Source of the DNA: an uncultured Bacteroidia bacterium
Lineage (GTDB): Bacteria; Bacteroidota; Bacteroidia; Bacteroidales; UBA932
Direction: 5' to 3'
Length of the DNA stretch: 60,717 bases
Assembly (NCBI GenBank): GCA_902784435.1
Contig: CACZUR010000025.1
Span: 1 to 60,717, forward strand
Shown: positions 16,430 through 24,861 of the stretch, piece after piece
Layout: each line of letters opens with the position of its first letter
Numbering within the stretch: the stretch's first letter is position 1
Position numbers and translations under genes: made by a program
The notes under the pieces: model-generated
Told to the model about the DNA's origin: nothing
Seen by the model: the letters and a program-made list of their open reading frames with translations, nothing else
Database searches by the model: none

Positions 16430-18130
16430 CTACTTTGTATCCAATCCCATATCGGCTATGAATGCACGTACCTCCGGGCTCTTTTCCATCAGGTCCCGGG
16501 CTTTCTCTTCCGGCATATAAGGCTTTTTCTCCGTGCTTTCCGTATCCGGGGCCACGGCTACCAGGATGTTGATCCGGGGGCATTCCACCAGGCTCCGCAG
16601 CTTGTTTTCCATGTCCCGGAGCATCTTTTCCTCCACCCACTGCTTCTGGGCTTCGTTGGTAACGGTGAAGGTGACTTGTTTTACGTCGTTTTCTTCCGCT
16701 ATCTGGATTTCGCTGCTGGTGAGCATGCTGGCCAGACGGGGTTTGGCGCTGTAAGTGGCCGCCATCTCTTTCCATTTGAGGCGGAGCGTATCGTCATCCG
16801 GCAGTGCCGCCGGTGCCGATGCTTCCTCCGGGGCCGCCGCTTCCTTCTTCTCCTGCATAAGCGCGCTCATGGAAAGCGCCGATCCGGTCTTTGCCGCCCG
16901 CCGCCTGGGGGCCGCAGGTTCTGCGGGTTTATCAGGGGACATAGCGGCAGGCGATATCCCTGAAGGGGCATCGGCCTTATTATTAGCCCCTGAAGGGATA
17001 TTGCCTGCCGCGGGAGGAGGAATGCTTCCGGCGGGTTTGCTGGTGATGAAGCTGAGTTTCATCAGGGCAAATTCGATGTGCAGGCGGGGATTCACGGCGG
17101 CTTTATAACCGCTTTCGCAGGACGTGGTGATGCCCAGGGCTTCGAAAAGGAAGTGCTGGGAGCAGCGGGAAGCCTGTTCTGCGTAGCGCTTTTTCAGGGA
17201 ATCCGGGAGCTCCAGCAGGGGCTCCAGTCCGCCGGTCTTGGCCACTACCAGGTTGCGGAAGTGGCTGGAGAGCGAGGCCACGAAATGGAGGGCATTGAAG
17301 CCCTTGGCCAGGATTTCGTCAAAAATGAGGAAGGCGCCGGCATAGTTTCCTTCCAGGAAGTGGTTTACCAGGCGGAAACTGTATTCGTAGTCCAGTACGT
17401 TCAGGTTGCGGATGACATCCTCGTAGCGAACTTCCGTACCGCAGAACGCTACCGTCTGGTCGAAGATGGTGAGGGCGTCGCGCATGGCGCCATCGGCCTT
17501 GGAGGCAATGATGTGCAGGGATTCGTCGTCGATGGTGATGTTTTCCTTGGTGGCGATGCCGCGAAGGTTCCGCACCATGTCCGGAATGGAAATCCGGTTG
17601 AAGTCGTAGGTCTGGCAGCGGCTCAGGATGGTGGGAAGAATCTTGTGCTTTTCCGTGGTGGCCAGGATGAAGATGGCATGTGCCGGCGGTTCTTCCAGGG
17701 TTTTCAGGAAGGCGTTGAAGGCACTCTGCGACAGCATGTGCACCTCGTCGATGATATACACGCTGTACTTTCCTACCTGGGGGGGTACCTGCACCTGCTC
17801 CATCAGGGCCTTGATGTCCTCGACCGAGTTGTTGGAGGCGGCGTCCAGTTCGTGGATGCAGTAGGAACGGCCTTCCTGGAAGGAGACGCAGGATTCGCAC
17901 TGGCCGCAGGGCTCCATCTCCGGGCCCGGGTTGGAACAGTTGATCATCTTGGCAAAGATGCGCGCCGTTGTAGTCTTTCCCACGCCGCGGGGGCCGCAGA
18001 AAAGATATGCATGCGCCAACTGGCCGCGCCGGATGGAGTTGGAAAGCGTCCGCGCGATGGTGTCCTGGCCTATCAGGCTTTCGAAGGAGTCTGGCCTGTA
18101 CTTCCGGGCCGATACGATATACTCACTCAT
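16430..18130 (-). CDS. dnaX: DNA polymerase III subunit gamma/tau
   Basis: 566 residues. AAA+ core with Walker [10 protein letters not shown] near 46-54, a four-cysteine zinc module ([17 protein letters not shown]), Walker [11 protein letters not shown] and sensor [12 protein letters not shown] clamp-loader collar follows, then an Ala/Pro-rich linker (about 370-440) and a tau-like C-terminal domain. It loads the beta clamp. It lies 4 nt after the ctp gene. No slippery A-run for a gamma frameshift was noticed. Confidence 0.95.
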   Translation of the reverse strand: MSEYIVSARKYRPDSFESLIGQDTIARTLSNSIRRGQLAHAYLFCGPRGVGKTTTARIFAKMINCSNPGPEMEPCGQCESCVSFQEGRSYCIHELDAASNNSVEDIKALMEQVQVPPQVGKYSVYIIDEVHMLSQSAFNAFLKTLEEPPAHAIFILATTEKHKILPTILSRCQTYDFNRISIPDMVRNLRGIATKENITIDDESLHIIASKADGAMRDALTIFDQTVAFCGTEVRYEDVIRNLNVLDYEYSFRLVNHFLEGNYAGAFLIFDEILAKGFNALHFVASLSSHFRNLVVAKTGGLEPLLELPDSLKKRYAEQASRCSQHFLFEALGITTSCESGYKAAVNPRLHIEFALMKLSFITSKPAGSIPPPAAGNIPSGANNKADAPSGISPAAMSPDKPAEPAAPRRRAAKTGSALSMSALMQEKKEAAAPEEASAPAALPDDDTLRLKWKEMAATYSAKPRLASMLTSSEIQIAEENDVKQVTFTVTNEAQKQWVEEKMLRDMENKLRSLVECPRINILVAVAPDTESTEKKPYMPEEKARDLMEKSPEVRAFIADMGLDTK

Positions 18131-18134
18131 AGTG

Positions 18135-19724
18135 TTATTTCAAGCGTTTCAGGGCTTCCTCCACGGTGTTGTCCACCGGCAGGTAGTACTTGTAGAAAGC
18201 GTTTTCTCCCAGTTTGGAATACCGGGCGATGAGCGCCTGCAGCTGCGGAACCAGATAGGATGCGCTCTGGTCCCACTCCGCCTCGGTGCAGGAAATACCG
18301 TCCTGCCGACGGGCATAGGCGGGGAATTCCACCTTCATGTTCAGGCCGGTGAGGAAACGGTCCATGGCCGGATAGGAATCGATCTCCAGGAGCCGGGACT
18401 TGTGCTTGTCAAATACCTCGGAGGCGAAGCGCATCTGGGTAGCTTTCCTGTTGCAGGCCAGATAGAAGGCCGATGCACGCGTGGTGTCCATGGGCACGAA
18501 GACATCCGGCATGATGCCGCCGCCGCCGTACACGATGCGTCCCCGGCGGGTATGATGCACGTCGGAGGTGTCCAGCTTCACGCTGTCGGCGCTGAAGACT
18601 TCCCCGTCGGCATAGCGGTTATAGATGTCGTAGGCATAATCCTTTTCGCTGGCGTACGGTTTCTGGATGCAGCGCCCGCTGGGGGTATAATAGCGCGCCA
18701 CCGTGAGCCGGATGCCGGAATTGTCGGTGAAAAAGAAAGGTTCCTGCACCAGGCCCTTGCCGAAGGAGCGGCGGCCCAGCACCGTGCCCCGGTCGTTGTC
18801 TTGGATGGCGCCGGCGAAAATTTCGCTGGCCGACGCCGAATTCTCGCTGATGAGCACCGTCAGGCCCATGCTCTGGAACAGGCCCCTGCCGTCGGCCTTG
18901 TACACCTCGCGCGGACGGTGGAGACCTTCGATGTAGACAATGGTGTCTCCGGGCGAAAGGAAATCGTTGGACAGCAGCAACGCCTGGTCCATGTAGCCGC
19001 CGGTATTGTCCCGGACGTCGAAAATGAGGTGCGTCATGCCCTGCTCCATGAGCCGGAGCGTGGCCTCGTGGCACTCCTTATAGGTGGTGCGGGAGAATTT
19101 GCCCAGGCGGAGGTAGCCGATGGAATCCCGGACGATGAAAGCGGCGTCTACGCTGTGAACGGGAATCTTTCCGCGCGTGATCTCGAAGGGAATTACCTCC
19201 GTGCCGCGTTTTACCGTGATGGTGACCTTGGTGCCGGAAGGGCCTTTCATGCGCCGGACCATGCTGTCCTGGGGGAATTTAACCCCGGCGATGACTTTGT
19301 CGTCCACCTTCAGGAGACGGTCTCCGATTTGCAGGCCCACTTTTTCCGAGGGGCCGCCGGCAATGACCTCCAGCACGATGGCCGTGTCGTTGGGCACATT
19401 GAACTGAATGCCGATACCGTCGAAGTTGCCGGCGAGTTCCTCTTCCGAGTCACTGAGCTGCTGGGGCGGCAGATACACCGAATGCGGATCCAGGCGGGAC
19501 AGGGCCGCTGCGACAGCCGCATCCGTCATGCCCTCCCGGTTCAGGGTGTCTACATAGTTTTTCTCTACCAGGTCCAGGATGAGATTGAGTTTGGTCCAGT
19601 CCGTATACCTGGTTTTGACCAGGTGACGGGTTTCCCGGTAATGGGCGACACTGAGGGTGCACAGGACACCGATCAGGATGCCCAGGAGTACCTGCACCAG
19701 CTGGATGAGGGTCTGTTTTTTCAT
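18135..19724 (-). CDS. C-terminal processing protease (S41 family)
   Basis: 529 residues from the ATG at 19724, which overlaps the upstream stop (ATGA); the longer frame adds a low-complexity His/Arg/Pro stretch that looks untranslated. An N-terminal membrane anchor (LVQVLLGILIGVLCTL) is followed by a PDZ domain (GIGIQFNVPNDTAIVLEV to GDRLLKVD) and the S41 domain. The catalytic Ser is in ISENSASASEIFAG and the Lys in RRSFGKGLVQE. It acts in the periplasm on protein tails. Confidence 0.9.
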   Translation of the reverse strand: MKKQTLIQLVQVLLGILIGVLCTLSVAHYRETRHLVKTRYTDWTKLNLILDLVEKNYVDTLNREGMTDAAVAAALSRLDPHSVYLPPQQLSDSEEELAGNFDGIGIQFNVPNDTAIVLEVIAGGPSEKVGLQIGDRLLKVDDKVIAGVKFPQDSMVRRMKGPSGTKVTITVKRGTEVIPFEITRGKIPVHSVDAAFIVRDSIGYLRLGKFSRTTYKECHEATLRLMEQGMTHLIFDVRDNTGGYMDQALLLSNDFLSPGDTIVYIEGLHRPREVYKADGRGLFQSMGLTVLISENSASASEIFAGAIQDNDRGTVLGRRSFGKGLVQEPFFFTDNSGIRLTVARYYTPSGRCIQKPYASEKDYAYDIYNRYADGEVFSADSVKLDTSDVHHTRRGRIVYGGGGIMPDVFVPMDTTRASAFYLACNRKATQMRFASEVFDKHKSRLLEIDSYPAMDRFLTGLNMKVEFPAYARRQDGISCTEAEWDQSASYLVPQLQALIARYSKLGENAFYKYYLPVDNTVEEALKRLK

Positions 19725-20128
19725 TGTGCTGCCTGCTCTACCTCTATGCCGGCCCGTTTCAGGAGGTCGATGCCGTCCGTGAGCCGGTAGGCATCCCGGT
19801 ATACGACCCGCGTGATGCCGGCCTGGATGATGAGCTTGGCGCATTCGGCACAGGGCGACGCCGTCACATAGAGGGTAGCACCCTCACTGCTGTTGCCGCT
19901 TTTGGCCACCTTGGTGATGGCATTGGCCTCCGCATGCAGGACATAGGGCTTGGTGACGCCGTTTTCGTCTTCGCAGATGTTTTCGAAGCCGGAAGGGGTT
20001 CCGTTGTACCCGTCCGATATGATGGTGCGGTCCTTGACCAGCAGGGCCCCCACCTTCCTGCGTTTGCAGTAGGAGTTCTGGGCCCAGACTTCGGCCATTT
20101 CCAGGTAGCTGCGGTCGAATTTTGCCAT
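19721..20128 (-). CDS. dCMP deaminase family protein
   Basis: 135 residues. Zinc ligands and the catalytic Glu are in LHAEANAI and SPCAECAKL, the HAE...PCxxC signature of deoxycytidylate deaminases. N-terminal FDRSYLEMAEVWAQNSYCKRRKVGALLV matches ComEB/dCMP deaminase. It produces dUMP for dTMP synthesis in the cytoplasm. It overlaps the ctp start by 4 nt and begins 1 nt after the acyl-CoA ligase. Confidence 0.92.
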   Translation of the reverse strand: MAKFDRSYLEMAEVWAQNSYCKRRKVGALLVKDRTIISDGYNGTPSGFENICEDENGVTKPYVLHAEANAITKVAKSGNSSEGATLYVTASPCAECAKLIIQAGITRVVYRDAYRLTDGIDLLKRAGIEVEQAAQ

Positions 20129-20129
20129 G

Positions 20130-21785
20130 CTAGGTTCTCTGATACAAATAACGTTTGATGCTCTTCTTGGGGGTGCGCTCGAAGTCTTCCGGCATAAGCT
20201 CTATCTTCTTGATCTGGGCATACTTGGGAAGTTCGGCATTGATGGCCGGAAGAATCTCCGTCATGCGCTTTTCGAAAGCGCTGCGGGTCATGCCGTCCAG
20301 GTCGGCCTGGTGCCAGTCCGGATAGATGAGGGCGGTAAGGCCGCCGTCGTCTTCCACCACCAGGGAATCTACCACGTATGTGAAGTTGTTGATGACGGCT
20401 TCCAGCTCCTCCGGATAGATGTTCTGGCCGGAGGGGCCCAGCACCATGCACTTGGAGCGGCCGCGCAGGAACAGGTAGCCGTCCTTGTCGATGACGCCCA
20501 TGTCACCGGTGCGGAACCAGCCGTCTTCCGTGAAGGAAGCCTTGGTAGCTTCTTCGTTCTTGTAATAGCCCAGGCACACATTGGGGCCTTTCACCTGCAC
20601 TTCGCCGGGGATATTCTCCGGATCCGGGGAATCGATGCGGATTTGCATGTTCAGGGCGGCGCGGCCGGCCGATCCCACCTTCACCTTGTCCCAATGGGCA
20701 TAACCGATGATGGGAGCGCATTCCGTCATGCCATAGCCCACCGTATAATGGAAACCGATCTTGTGCAGGAACTTCTCCACCTCCGGGTTGAAGGCGGCGC
20801 CTCCCAGGATCACTTCCTCGAACTGGCCGCCGAAAGCGTTGGTGAGTTCCGTGCAGAACTTGTTCTCGATGACCTTGTCCAGCACCGGGATGCGGCGGTA
20901 GAATTTGGTCTTGTCCACCAGGGGTTTGAGCTTGCTCTTGTATACCTTCTCCATGACCAGCGGCACGGCGATGATGATGTCCGGATGGATTTCGGAGAAA
21001 GCCTTCATGATGATCTTGGGGCTGGGGACACGGCTCAGGAAATGCACATGCATGCCGATGGTCATCTCGAAGAGGAACTCGAACATCATGCCGTACATGT
21101 GGGCCGACGGCAGCATGGACACCACATTCATGCCCGCCTTGAGCATGGGGCAGGCGTCCTTGGCGGCAAACTCGATGTTGGAGTACAGCGAGCGGTAAGG
21201 CAGCATGACACCCTTGGAGAAGCCGGATGTGCCGGACGTGTAGTTGATGACGGCCAGTTCCTCCGGGCTGTCCTCGTAGTAATTGACGTCCGGTTCCTCG
21301 AAGTTATTGGGATAGCGGTGGCCGAATTCCTCGTTCAGGTGCTCCCGGATCTGGGCCAGGTCCTCGCTGGCGGCATACAGGAATTTAAAGTTATTGATCT
21401 GGACCACGACCGACAGCCCCGGCATTTCGTCCGGCGAAAGGCCTTCCCAGATGATATCGTCCACAAACAGGACGCGGGCTTCCGAGTGATTGACCAAATG
21501 GTGGATATTACCCGGCTTGAACTCGTGCAGGATGGGGACGGCCACGGCACCATAGGTGATGGCTGCCAGGAAGCTCACGCCCCAGTTGGCCTGATTGCGG
21601 GAGCAGATGGCCACTTTGTCTCCGCGGTGAAGGCCGCACTCCTCGAAAGCGATGTGCAGCTTGGCAATCCTGCGGGCCACATCCCGGTAGGCCAGGGTCA
21701 TGCCCTGGTAATTGGTGATGGCAGGACGGTCCCAGTTGCGGACCATGCTTTCCTGCAGGATTTTGTTAACGGATTTGAATTCCAT
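20130..21785 (-). CDS. Long-chain acyl-CoA synthetase (AMP-binding)
   Basis: 551 residues. The P-loop-like AMP motif is INYTSGTSGFSKGVMLPY; VGYGMTECAP and GWFRTGDMGVIDKDGYLFLRGR are the A5 and A7-A8 motifs. These are adenylate-forming enzymes that activate fatty acids to acyl-CoA through acyl-AMP. The closest look is to Bacteroidota long-chain fatty-acid ligases. It has no signal peptide and is probably cytoplasmic or membrane-associated. It lies 12 nt after the unknown gene at 21798-23918. The adjacent acyltransferase transcript (23945-24784) hints at lipid remodelling but is a separate unit. Confidence 0.9.
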   Translation of the reverse strand: MEFKSVNKILQESMVRNWDRPAITNYQGMTLAYRDVARRIAKLHIAFEECGLHRGDKVAICSRNQANWGVSFLAAITYGAVAVPILHEFKPGNIHHLVNHSEARVLFVDDIIWEGLSPDEMPGLSVVVQINNFKFLYAASEDLAQIREHLNEEFGHRYPNNFEEPDVNYYEDSPEELAVINYTSGTSGFSKGVMLPYRSLYSNIEFAAKDACPMLKAGMNVVSMLPSAHMYGMMFEFLFEMTIGMHVHFLSRVPSPKIIMKAFSEIHPDIIIAVPLVMEKVYKSKLKPLVDKTKFYRRIPVLDKVIENKFCTELTNAFGGQFEEVILGGAAFNPEVEKFLHKIGFHYTVGYGMTECAPIIGYAHWDKVKVGSAGRAALNMQIRIDSPDPENIPGEVQVKGPNVCLGYYKNEEATKASFTEDGWFRTGDMGVIDKDGYLFLRGRSKCMVLGPSGQNIYPEELEAVINNFTYVVDSLVVEDDGGLTALIYPDWHQADLDGMTRSAFEKRMTEILPAINAELPKYAQIKKIELMPEDFERTPKKSIKRYLYQRT

Positions 21786-21797
21786 ATCTGATAGGTT

Positions 21798-23918
21798 TTA
21801 GTTCAGTTTGATATCCCGGACCTTGCCGTCGTAGCATTCCGCACTGACGCCTTTGCCCGTGGGCATGACCACGGCGTCCGGTTTTAGCATCTTTCCGCCC
21901 TCGGCCTTGTAAAGGGGCTCTCCCCCGTCGAAGGGATACAGGAGGGTTTGCACCGAAGTGCGGACAATCCAGTAGCGTTTGCCTCTGGTTTCCACCAGTT
22001 CCGGCAGGTTTTTCACCTTTTCGGGGGCATAAATGCCCTTCCAGCCTTCCGGTTTCTGGCCGTGGAGGTTATAGCGCTCCAGGCTGTTGTCCTTGTGCAG
22101 GACGGTGATGGTATAGCCGCCGGCACCCGTAAAATCGTAGGCGTCGGGGCCCAGCAACACGGGTTTGCCCAGGCTCACCGGAAAGTCTTTTACCCAGTGT
22201 CCCAGACGGTCCAGCAGATACAGCTTGTCTCCTGCACAGAAGAGGAACTGCAGCTTGCCCGTATTGTAATAGTCTATGGTCTGCACCCGGCCGCAGATGG
22301 GCTCCTTGAAGGGGATGCCCCAAACGCCCTTATTGTTTTCATCGTTCAGGCAGATGGACAGGTGCGCATTCTGATACAGGTAGTTGGTCTGGCCGGTGGC
22401 GTGGTTGGTGACAGGGAAAAGCCCGGTGGGAATGACCACGGTGGTGTCCCTTTCCAGAACCTGCACCTTGGTGCCCTTGAGTACGCGGGTGTCCAGCTGC
22501 AGACGCAGGGCAGGTTTATCTCCCTGCAGGTCCAGGGAAGCCATGGCAGGGGCATAACCGGCCCCGCGGACGAACTCCTGTACGGGCTGGCCGATGTTGT
22601 CTTTGAGCAGTTCCTGCGCCACCTCCGGGGCATCGCCCAGCGAGGCATACGCCACGGAACCTTGCGGCAGGGAAACGGAGGCGTCTGCCAGCCGGTTTTT
22701 CAGGGTATAGTCCAGGAAGGCGCGGTCCTGGAAGAGGCGCACGGTGGGAAGGTCTGCGAAGACGCTCCAGCGGGCGCCCACCGGGGTACAGACACTGTCC
22801 GGAAGGGCGAAGTCTTCTCCCAGCACGGTGGCCAGTACACCTTTGTATTCATTCTTGCTTTCCTTGCCCAGCTTCAGGTTCTGGGCCGACCGCACCAGCA
22901 CCGCCTGGTGCAGGAGGCCGTCACTGTCCCGGAAGGACGCCCGTACCACCTCTTTGGGCTGCAGGCTGCGGAACCATTCCTCGGCCGTCAGTTTGCGGCC
23001 GTCGCAGGCTTTCAATGCCTTGTTGTAACGCACCAGGCGCCCGTTTCCGTCCTCGAAGCGACGCCGTCCTTCCAGGAAGGCATCTACGTCCGAAATGGGC
23101 AGGGAAACGGCCGTGGAGGTAAAATAAGGGAGTGCGTCCGGGAATTCCGGCGCCTGGGCTTCCGAACCCTGGAAAGCAGCGAAATAACTGCCGCTGCTTT
23201 CCCCGGGGAGCGCGCTGCCCTTGATGAGAATATGGTCTTTCCCGGAGTCCTGGACCATCCAGGCGCTCCAGGCGGTAAGATTCTTCACGAAAGTAGCCTC
23301 CTGCTGGTAGCCTTTTCCGGCATACATCTGCAGCAGTTTGGGGGCATGGGAATGGGAGATGAAAAGGACCGCAGGGCCGCTGACGGTGCTGACCAGTTCC
23401 TGCAGATGGCGGGTGCCCAGGATGGATGTGCCCTCCTCCAAATGACGGGCACTGGCGTTGATGAAGGTTTCCGAACGGGATGCCAGGAAAAAGCCGCCCG
23501 CCTCCTTGGTTTTGAGACCGGCCTGGGCGGCCAGCGTCTGCAGGGTGGAATCCGAGGGGCTGGATACGGCGGCCACCAGCGGGACCAGGGCGCCGCTGTT
23601 ATGCAGCGACACGGCCAGATGGCGGTTTCCCAGGGCCTGCAGCAGCGGCATCAGGGCAGCATTGTCCTGGGCCAGAAGCCCCTGGACCAGGCCCGTGGAG
23701 TCTGCGAGGATTCGCTGTGCCTTGGAAGAACCGTCGAAGACCATGACGGCCGTGGCATCCGAGGGGATGGCACGGAGGACGCTCCAGCCGGACGGGGCCG
23801 AGTTTTGCTCTACCTCTTTTCCGGAGACCGGCTTGTACAAGTTGGAGATAGCCAGTGCAATACCGGCCAGAAGAAGCGCCAGAACCGTTACGGCCGCTAT
23901 TGTTGTCTTCTTTCCCAT
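21798..23918 (-). CDS. Membrane-anchored protein of unknown function (DUF3352-like)
   Basis: 706 residues from the ATG at 23918; the upstream in-frame codon is TTG. A single N-terminal anchor (IAAVTVLALLLAGIALAIS) places the rest in the periplasm. The first half has repeated alpha/beta units of a kind seen in DUF3352 proteins (IPSDATAVMVFDGSS, FFLASRSETFINAS, VAYASLGDAPEVAQELL). The C-terminal 200 residues look like a propeller or beta-sandwich (QTIDYYNTGKLQFLFCAGDKLYLLD). First gene of a six-gene operon ending with lptB. The -7 box lies only 6 nt before this ATG. No function assigned. Confidence 0.75.
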   Translation of the reverse strand: MGKKTTIAAVTVLALLLAGIALAISNLYKPVSGKEVEQNSAPSGWSVLRAIPSDATAVMVFDGSSKAQRILADSTGLVQGLLAQDNAALMPLLQALGNRHLAVSLHNSGALVPLVAAVSSPSDSTLQTLAAQAGLKTKEAGGFFLASRSETFINASARHLEEGTSILGTRHLQELVSTVSGPAVLFISHSHAPKLLQMYAGKGYQQEATFVKNLTAWSAWMVQDSGKDHILIKGSALPGESSGSYFAAFQGSEAQAPEFPDALPYFTSTAVSLPISDVDAFLEGRRRFEDGNGRLVRYNKALKACDGRKLTAEEWFRSLQPKEVVRASFRDSDGLLHQAVLVRSAQNLKLGKESKNEYKGVLATVLGEDFALPDSVCTPVGARWSVFADLPTVRLFQDRAFLDYTLKNRLADASVSLPQGSVAYASLGDAPEVAQELLKDNIGQPVQEFVRGAGYAPAMASLDLQGDKPALRLQLDTRVLKGTKVQVLERDTTVVIPTGLFPVTNHATGQTNYLYQNAHLSICLNDENNKGVWGIPFKEPICGRVQTIDYYNTGKLQFLFCAGDKLYLLDRLGHWVKDFPVSLGKPVLLGPDAYDFTGAGGYTITVLHKDNSLERYNLHGQKPEGWKGIYAPEKVKNLPELVETRGKRYWIVRTSVQTLLYPFDGGEPLYKAEGGKMLKPDAVVMPTGKGVSAECYDGKVRDIKLN

Positions 23919-23924
23919 ATCTTG

Positions 23925-23932
23925 CAAAGATA
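23925..23932 (-). promoter_or_regulatory. -7 box of the operon 23918-15622
   Basis: Minus-strand TATCTTTG. Six nt separate it from the ATG at 23918, so the mRNA would be leaderless or nearly so. No clear -33 TTTG. Confidence 0.6.
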
Positions 23933-23944
23933 GGCAATTTCCCT

Positions 23945-24784
23945 TTATTTGCCTAATTTATAACAGCTTTCCCGCAAGAAAATTCCCAGCGCCCTGGCAT
24001 CGTACTCCTTGAGGGCTTCCGGGGGGATGGGTTCCCCGATGCGCACCCGGATGACCCGGCCGCGTTTATTGAATACCTCGTGGATGAGGCGGACGGTCCT
24101 GAGGCGCCTGTGTAACATGCCAAAGAGATGGAAACTGAGGGAGTTACAGCCCTCGAAATAAATGGGAATGACAGGGAAACCCGACTTCTGGACCAGGCGC
24201 ATGATATTGTCGGCCCAATAGGTGTCCTGGACTTCCCAGCGGCCGCCGGAAGGGCGGCGGCGCCGGATTTGCCAGGTAGAGCACTCCCCTGCCGGGAAAA
24301 AGCCGATGGGATGGCCTTCGTGAATGTGGTTCAAGGCCATCCGGATGCCGTTGATGCTGCGGGCACCGGTTTTGCCGGAAAGGTTGTCGACGGGCAGGAA
24401 GTAGTCCGTGAGACTGGGGATGAGCGACAGCAGGAAGGTGGTGAGAATCTTGAAGTCTTTCCGGCGGCCGCCTACCACCGAGGTGAGGATGAGCCCGTCC
24501 AGGCTGCCATAAGGATGGTTGGAAACGGTGACGAAGCCGCCTTCCAGGGGAATGCGTTCCAGCTGCTCCCGGGGAAGGTCGTAGCTCACCCCGACATCCT
24601 CCAGCACTTTCTGTGCAAAGGCGGGGCCTTTCAAATCTGCGTTATTGGACTGGAGGTCGTTCACTTTGTCGGCTTCCAGCAGTTTCATCACCCGGTGCGC
24701 CGCCCAGGCGCCCAGGCGTCCTTTGAGTCCCAGGGCCTTCTGGAGTTGCGCCTCCGACAGCACTACCACTTTTTCTTCTGCCAT
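23945..24784 (-). CDS. PlsC/hemolysin-like acyltransferase, probably for an aminolipid or phospholipid
   Basis: 279 residues from ATG 24784; the longer frame begins with GTG at 24802, too close to the promoter box at 24804. The acyltransferase catalytic motif H(x4)D is SNHPYGSLDG. Block 3 is IGFFPAGECSTWQ and block 4 VIPIYFEGCN. The N-terminal layout (NADLKGPAFAQKVLEDVGVSYDLP) resembles the Bacteroidota O-acyltransferases used for glycine/ornithine-type lipids, but simple lysophospholipid acylation is equally possible. It is transcribed divergently from the cellobiose phosphorylase. Confidence 0.78.
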   Translation of the reverse strand: MAEEKVVVLSEAQLQKALGLKGRLGAWAAHRVMKLLEADKVNDLQSNNADLKGPAFAQKVLEDVGVSYDLPREQLERIPLEGGFVTVSNHPYGSLDGLILTSVVGGRRKDFKILTTFLLSLIPSLTDYFLPVDNLSGKTGARSINGIRMALNHIHEGHPIGFFPAGECSTWQIRRRRPSGGRWEVQDTYWADNIMRLVQKSGFPVIPIYFEGCNSLSFHLFGMLHRRLRTVRLIHEVFNKRGRVIRVRIGEPIPPEALKEYDARALGIFLRESCYKLGK

Positions 24785-24803
24785 ATTCTTCGGTTTGGTC
24801 ACA

Positions 24804-24811
24804 CAAAGTTA
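24804..24811 (-). promoter_or_regulatory. -7 box of the acyltransferase gene
   Basis: Minus-strand TAACTTTG, 19 nt before ATG 24784. It lies 22 bp from the divergent box at 24834, so the two promoters overlap. Confidence 0.65.
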
Positions 24812-24833
24812 AGGAAAAAACGGCAGTTTTCGC

Positions 24834-24841
24834 TATCTTTG
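24834..24841 (+). promoter_or_regulatory. -7 box of the cellobiose phosphorylase gene
   Basis: TATCTTTG, 20 nt before ATG 24862. This position argues against the GTG at 24841 as the start. Confidence 0.7.
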
Positions 24842-24861
24842 TGTGTTTAATGCAATTATCG